From Terebella lapidaria (lineage: Eukaryota > Annelida > Polychaeta > Terebellida > Terebellidae): DNA of 64,000 nt. The notes below the pieces were generated by a model that saw only the letters and a list, made by a program, of their open reading frames with translations, did not search any database and had not been told where the DNA came from. The stretch lies in assembly GCA_949152475.1 (NCBI GenBank), contig OX424570.1, positions 24,610,694 through 24,674,693 on the forward strand, written 5' to 3'. The first letter of the stretch is position 1. Every line of letters begins with the position of its first letter. The translations under genes were made by a program, and so were the position numbers. This document shows, one piece after another, positions 60,301 to 64,000 of this stretch.

Positions 60301-61642
60301 GCTTCCGGCGGAGCTGCGGAAAGAAGTACTCCACCAGTTGCATGACCTCCGGGTGACCGGTCACTTGGGAATCCGGAGGACCGTCCATAGGCTACAACAG
60401 CGCTTTCATTGGCCTGGTAGCGGCTTGGACGTGCAACGGTGGTGCGCAGCCTGCCCTCGGTGTCAAGCTCGCAAAGGAGTCCCGACTCCTGGCCGCCACC
60501 CCTTAACCACGGTTAAGGCGGGCGCGCCGTTTGATCGGATAGCTCTGGATATACTGGATACCCACCGGGTCACCCCGCGCGGTTTCCGGTACATCCTGGT
60601 GATATCCGACTATTTTACCAAGTATACCGACGCCTACCCACTGCGCCGCCAGACTGCGGACGAGGTAGCTCGGTTATTGGTGAATAGATGGGTGGTGTAC
60701 CATGGGGTACCTAAACAGGTACATTCGGATCAGGGCACGCAATTTGAGAGCAACCTGTTCCGGAACCTAGCACAGATGCTAGGGAGTACCAAGGTGCGTA
60801 CCACCCCCTACAGGCCCCAGTCTGATGGCCAGGTCGAACGCTTTAATCGATCGGTCCTCAACATGCTGGCGGCCTTTGTGAATGATCGTGCGAATGATTG
60901 GGATGACCACCTCCCGTATGTCTTAATGGCGTACAGGTCGTCGGTCCACTCTTCGACCGGAGTTACTCCGCACGCGATGTTGTACGGCCGGGAGTTAAAT
61001 TTGCCCGTGGATATTATGTATCCAACTGCGGCAGAGACCGGCGCAGTACCCCAGTGCGGTCCGGAGTACGTGGAGTGGATTCGCCGCGCCCTGGCGAACG
61101 CCCATGATTTCGCGCGCGCGCGCCTGGACAAGTCTGCCCTCCGGCAGAAGCGAGGCTATGACGCCCATGCTAAGGGTAGGCCAGCTTTTGCGGAAGGCGA
61201 CAAGGTGCGCTACTATTATCCGCCGCTTAAGCAAGGCAATAAATTTGCTAAGCCGTGGATAGGCCCGTTTACCGTACTGAAACAGGTGACAGATGTGGAC
61301 TACCGGATCCGGAGGGATTCCGATCCGGACAGGGTTCTGGTTGTCCATATCGATAATCTGAAGAAGTACGAGGGCCCGCTTGTCATGGATCCGCTAATTC
61401 AAGATGCGGAACCGGATGATGCTCCCGTATGGGATCCGTCCGGTCAGCATCCGCGGACTCCGGACGAGCGTGTGCGCCGTATGGTGGGCCTCCCGGACCT
61501 CTCTGACCCGTCAGATGATGGGCTGGGTGGCTATCAGCCAGATGACGGCGATCCGCAGGTACCTCCACTCCCTCCAGTACCTGCGGATGACGGGCGGCCA
61601 CGTCGGAAACCACGTGCGCCAGCCCGGTATGGGTGGGAATAA
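57332..61642 (+). CDS. pol: Pol polyprotein (protease, reverse transcriptase, RNase H, integrase)
   Basis: Made as Gag-Pol by -1 frameshifting; the frame is open from 57047, but codons before 57332 overlap gag and are probably not used. Domains in order: aspartic protease with FLIDSGSEVTLV (DSG codons 57620-57628); RT with catalytic D at 58733 (ALDLASGYW) and YIDD at 58919-58930; RNase H with DTDAS from 59360 and HREL; a Ser/acid-rich linker of about 100 residues (roughly 59730-60066); integrase with the HHCC zinc finger (first His near 60332, C-x2-C at 60452/60461) and the D-D-35-E triad (D 60548, D 60728, E 60836); then a GPY/F module (GPF from 61262) and a Pro/Arg-rich tail. No chromodomain. 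No stop or frameshift interrupts it, and all catalytic residues looked for are present. Confidence 0.95.
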   Translation, partial: LDPDVVATNTASGDSCSVANDAAPPADEQDGPQVDMTSPEVVLGDQSSSSAAEADGEDSVDEPSACERYRPTCALVRDPCWYLPLSFGREPVRFLIDSGSEVTLVAAGTFRKEPALRNLELRDPGPYKLYGAGDNRIRIHGIIDLPITLGDKVYLTEAIVADIGAAGIIGMNFLRVHRVIANFSAGEFRMGEDTHFLFRSGPMHSFQMRTSRTVVVPPMSEMIIETRPRRPRMPLDGRPCIVQPVSSFAAGTGLVLGGALVMSNPRAMPILVVNPTDAPIVLKRGCIAATAIPAASSRVIPDDPVCRAACAAAAAGDDPFTLPDHLESRVPKDRLDEEQRQALRRLLRQYADVFMGPDGAVGKTDVAKHRIDLVDERPLKQRLRRAAIVHQEVIDQEVQKMLDLDIIEPSDSPWASPVVMVKKKDGSWRFCVDYRKLNDATRKDSYPLPHIEDTFDALAGSHYFCALDLASGYWQVEMEESDRAKTAFVTKNGLYQFKVIPFGLCNAPATFERLMEMVLKGFLWKRCMVYIDDVVVYGRSFEETLTNLQMVLHRIRGAGLKLKPSKCELFAQEILYLGFMVTGTGVRPDPAKVAAVQKWPPPCNVADVRSFLGFASYHRRFIRGFAEIARPLTILTEKGADFVWSAEQANAFSGLRQALVVAPVLRHPRPDCEFILDTDASNFALGGVLSQIVDGQERVVAYASVALSRSQMNYCTTHRELLAVVTMTKRFRHYLLGRHFRLRTDHSSLRWLLNYSEADGLVARWLVKLQEYDMQIEHRAGKLHGNADGLSRCHKCKNPGCAGMAPFQQAADSSSDSELDVPGRPQAAAPSNDTAAGASRAHLRARTRRYRRGRPAYEAEVRLSSSESSSSPAVYSSWVPSSSGESEYERSLPPVVMAAAAQPDATDEEPNYLGGYSPAQIAATQRADRALAPVITALEAGQKPSKDERKTYREETLSLVSQWERLSLRDGLLYRRYEPPTPLPPIWQLVLPAELRKEVLHQLHDLRVTGHLGIRRTVHRLQQRFHWPGSGLDVQRWCAACPRCQARKGVPTPGRHPLTTVKAGAPFDRIALDILDTHRVTPRGFRYILVISDYFTKYTDAYPLRRQTADEVARLLVNRWVVYHGVPKQVHSDQGTQFESNLFRNLAQMLGSTKVRTTPYRPQSDGQVERFNRSVLNMLAAFVNDRANDWDDHLPYVLMAYRSSVHSSTGVTPHAMLYGRELNLPVDIMYPTAAETGAVPQCGPEYVEWIRRALANAHDFARARLDKSALRQKRGYDAHAKGRPAFAEGDKVRYYYPPLKQGNKFAKPWIGPFTVLKQVTDVDYRIRRDSDPDRVLVVHIDNLKKYEGPLVMDPLIQDAEPDDAPVWDPSGQHPRTPDERVRRMVGLPDLSDPSDDGLGGYQPDDGDPQVPPLPPVPADDGRPRRKPRAPARYGWE

Positions 61643-64000
61643 CCTTCCGCCCATGCGGATGCGTCTGCGGTACCCGTCTATCATACTATGGATGGGTTTT
61701 AGGTCGTTCCGTGAGAGTCCGCACGACTTACCTCCGCGGGTGGCTACTTTGTGGCCATCTTCGGAGTTGAGGTCCGCGGAGACTTTCATGTCGTAACGCC
61801 GCCGCTCCGCATCCGCCCTCCTGTAGTTTCTAGCGCCAGGGACGTGCGGATGGCCGGTCCGCACCTTGTGGACGGCTGTCCGGCGTAATCCGTACAACGG
61901 TTACGCTGGCCGGACGAATTTACTGATTCGGCCGGACGCCCCTGGTCCCGGGACAACCTCTTATATGGCCAGACTGAGGTTGGGATTTACGTCCGCTACG
62001 GGAGAAGCGTCTTCCCACGGATTTGGGGAACTGGCTCTGGACGCGGGGATAGTGTCCGCCGATGAGGACTGATGTCCGCGGTTCGTCCGCGTGACTCGTC
62101 CGGCGTCCGCGGCGCTTTAAGATGACGCACTTCGGTGTAGTTATCCCCCGTGAGCCACTACTGTAATTGCGGTTATAGTAGATTAAGGTTTCTTACGGCA
62201 GGAAACCGACTATCCATTATGATAATGGAGCGGTTGTTAAGTCCGCGTGTGCGGACCAGCCGCGGCAGCGGGTGACGCTCGTTCTCGTCCGGATCGTACC
62301 TTACAATACGCGGTCCGGCCGGAATGACCGGAACCCCGGCCTCCTTCTAAGAAGGGGGTCGTATATTACATGCGCAACACTTGTGGTGGCTTCTAATTCC
62401 AATTTCATCTTCATTGGATAAGGGCAATACGCCGTACAATGGTAGACGTCCGGCCTGGACTCCGTCCGCGGGCAGCCCCGGACGTCCGCCGGCTATTGCT
62501 TTCACCATCTTTGGGCGCCTCTAGATTGGGCGCCGGTATGAAGGGTTCGCCCCCTAACCAGTGCGGTTATGGACCATGCCGGCTCCGCGTCTAAATCTAT
62601 TGGCTCCGCGCTCCGGTAGTCGTTTGAGGAGGCTCTGGGCTGGACCGGGCACCGCTCCGCGGCCGGGCAGTACGTCGGGGTTGCTAGTGGGCGCTTTGCA
62701 AACGCCCATAGGGCGCCCGATTGTCTGTCCGGACGTCATGGGTATGTCCGATCGCCCTGTAAGCGTGCCAGCGGCTATGGGGAGTGATTTTGTTTATTTT
62801 CCATCTCATTTATTATTTATGGGAGGATTATAAGCCACAAGTGTGCGGCATGTCTCTGGGGAATTCTGTTCTTGCTCATTTACTGATACAAAGTGAGACA
62901 AGTATGTGAAATTTCCTTTCCGGTGCAAAAGAGAGTAAGAAATCGGGAGATTTCTGCTTTCGCTAGAGGGGTGTAAGGGATTGCGCTAATCTTGACAGTG
63001 ACGGATTGCTGTGATATTTGAAAAGACTGGAGAATGACGATTTATTGTTGTTTTCGTCTGACATATTCGTACAAGCCACAAGTTAGTGGTTACTGTCAAT
63101 TTTATGCCCAATTTCTACCTTGCTTTGGTGATTAGTTTCACGTCATTTACCGCCAGTGCGGAAGCTTTAGCTAATGACTGATCTTAATTACTGTAGTTAT
63201 TTGCGAGGTCCCCCGGGATAGAAATGCGTTTCTACCCGTATACATGGTTTGATTTGGAGTCACCGGAGGGAAATGATTGCACCCGCATGAGTTAATAGTG
63301 CATGTATTTTGGTCCGGGCGTGTGTCAGTATGACCGGGGACAGAGTTTTGCAGCGACACCGCGTGCATTGCTGCACGTGTAGTATAGCTGTCATTTGTTA
63401 CATGTATATATATGTAAAAATGTCGTTCTCGGATTTTTATTAATCTCCAGATGTGTAGCACATGTGTTTTGTGCCACTCGCATTTCGTCCGCTGATGCCG
63501 CGCTGGATTCCGCGGGATCCGCGTGTCCGGTGTTCGAGATGCGGGTGATTTTGTCAGTTGTAAACTCCCCATGCGGGCCGTGCTGAAGATGTGCGGGCGG
63601 GCGGGCGGCTGCATGAAAGTGCAGACGTCCGTCCATCTGCGTGTCTGTACACAGGCCTGTGCGGGTTGCAGTATACAGATACTGGCAGTCGATGCGGCTT
63701 GCCGCGTTGGCTTTGATAGCTGTCTGCGACAGCTGTCCGCAGGTGTATGTGTGTCTGCTAGATGTACATATGTCATGCGGGCGTGCCGGAGTCGCTCCCG
63801 CGGCTCCGCCCTGCCTCAGACCCGTTCTGCGGATCTGAGGAGCCGGCCGGCAGGGCGGTCGGCAACATTTTTAGAGGTACTATTACTTTTGATCACTCGG
63901 TGTGTCGTTTTACAAAATTTCTAAATTTAAAGTCTAACCTTAAAGATATTCCAAATACTCGACACACCGTCCTTTTATAACGGATGACCTTCCAAGGTCA
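61643..64000 (+). other. Long 3' region of the gypsy element; 3' LTR not reached
   Basis: GC-rich to about 62790 with many GTCCG/CGGAC words in both orientations, like the 54800-55000 part of the LTR. An AT-richer stretch follows at about 62790-63470, then another GC-rich stretch at 63480-63870. ORFs here (61404-61796, 61866-62072, 62561-62833, 63523-63924) show no family resemblance and overlap other frames. Local hairpins include CCATTAT/ATAATGG at 62214-62228. No copy of the 5' LTR sequence was found by eye, so the element either continues past 64000 or has lost its 3' LTR. Confidence 0.6.
63898..63969. repeat. 10-bp inverted repeat with AT-rich loop
   Basis: CGGTGTGTCG (63898-63907) and CGACACACCG (63960-63969) are perfect complements, separated by 52 bp of AT-rich sequence. 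Close to the window edge; it could be a small hairpin or the tips of a tiny element. Confidence 0.6.

Larger units (their letters stand above)
54250..64000 (+). mobile_element. Ty3/gypsy LTR retrotransposon, open at the right edge of the window
   Basis: Order: 5' LTR, tRNA-His primer site, gag, -1 frameshift, pol (PR-RT-RH-IN-GPY/F), long 3' region. The domain order with integrase last is Ty3/gypsy. GC content is far above the AT-rich flanks, and both large frames are unbroken, which argues for a recent insertion. The left boundary is approximate: it is placed where composition changes, since no matching 3' LTR lies in the window to define it. No env-like ORF was recognised. Confidence 0.93.

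Noticed and set aside
62700-64000. A 3' LTR inside the window
   Set aside because: No match to the TATA region, the LTR end or the GC-rich 54540-54780 part of the 5' LTR could be found by eye.
1-64000. CRISPR arrays, tRNA or rRNA genes, bacterial-type operons
   Set aside because: No regularly spaced short repeats, no cloverleaf with matching A/B boxes and no ribosomal RNA sequence were seen; the tandem repeats found are kilobase-scale or microsatellites.

Overview
The window looks like nuclear DNA of a lophotrochozoan invertebrate (annelid, mollusc, brachiopod or relative). Evidence: an allatotropin-related neuropeptide precursor of the annelid/mollusc type on the minus strand near 25 kb, AT-rich intron-bearing DNA full of short ACATGTA-type motifs, and transposable elements of metazoan type. 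Nothing bacterial is seen: no operons, no Shine-Dalgarno sites and no CRISPR array.

Layout. 1-40.7 kb is mostly AT-rich non-coding DNA. It holds diverged dispersed repeats at 0.4-1, 5.8-6.3, 7.6-9.4, 10, 10.5 and 11.8 kb. It also holds a small inverted-repeat element at 1.5 kb, a possible signal-peptide first exon at 13.45 kb, a 1.03 kb foldback (long inverted repeat) at 22.7-23.7 kb, two coding exons of the allatotropin-related gene at 24.69-25.29 kb, and several promoter-like or regulatory-looking stretches (34.5, 37.2-38 kb). 40.75-52.71 kb is a head-to-tail array of three copies of a unit of about 2.99 kb. The third copy is split by a 3.1 kb insertion carrying an SGNH-hydrolase-like ORF and a frameshifted gag-like ORF that resembles tyrosine-recombinase (DIRS/Ngaro-type) retrotransposons. 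That insertion is itself interrupted by a 1.08 kb foldback element with TTAA target duplications and RFX (X-box) palindromes.

54.25 kb to the right edge is a GC-rich, apparently intact Ty3/gypsy retrotransposon. It has a 5' LTR with a TATA box, a primer-binding site complementary to tRNA-His, a 738-codon gag, and a pol (protease, RT, RNase H, integrase with GPY/F) reached by a -1 frameshift. The slippery heptamer G_GGA_AAC lies directly against the gag stop codon, with a GC-rich stem 5 nt downstream. At least 2.3 kb of structured GC-rich 3' sequence follows; the 3' LTR is not inside the window.

The host-gene content I can support is small: one confident neuropeptide gene (partial; last exon not found) and one weak first-exon candidate. 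The rest is repeat history: tandem duplication, then retroelement insertion, then nested foldback insertion, plus an independent recent gypsy insertion.
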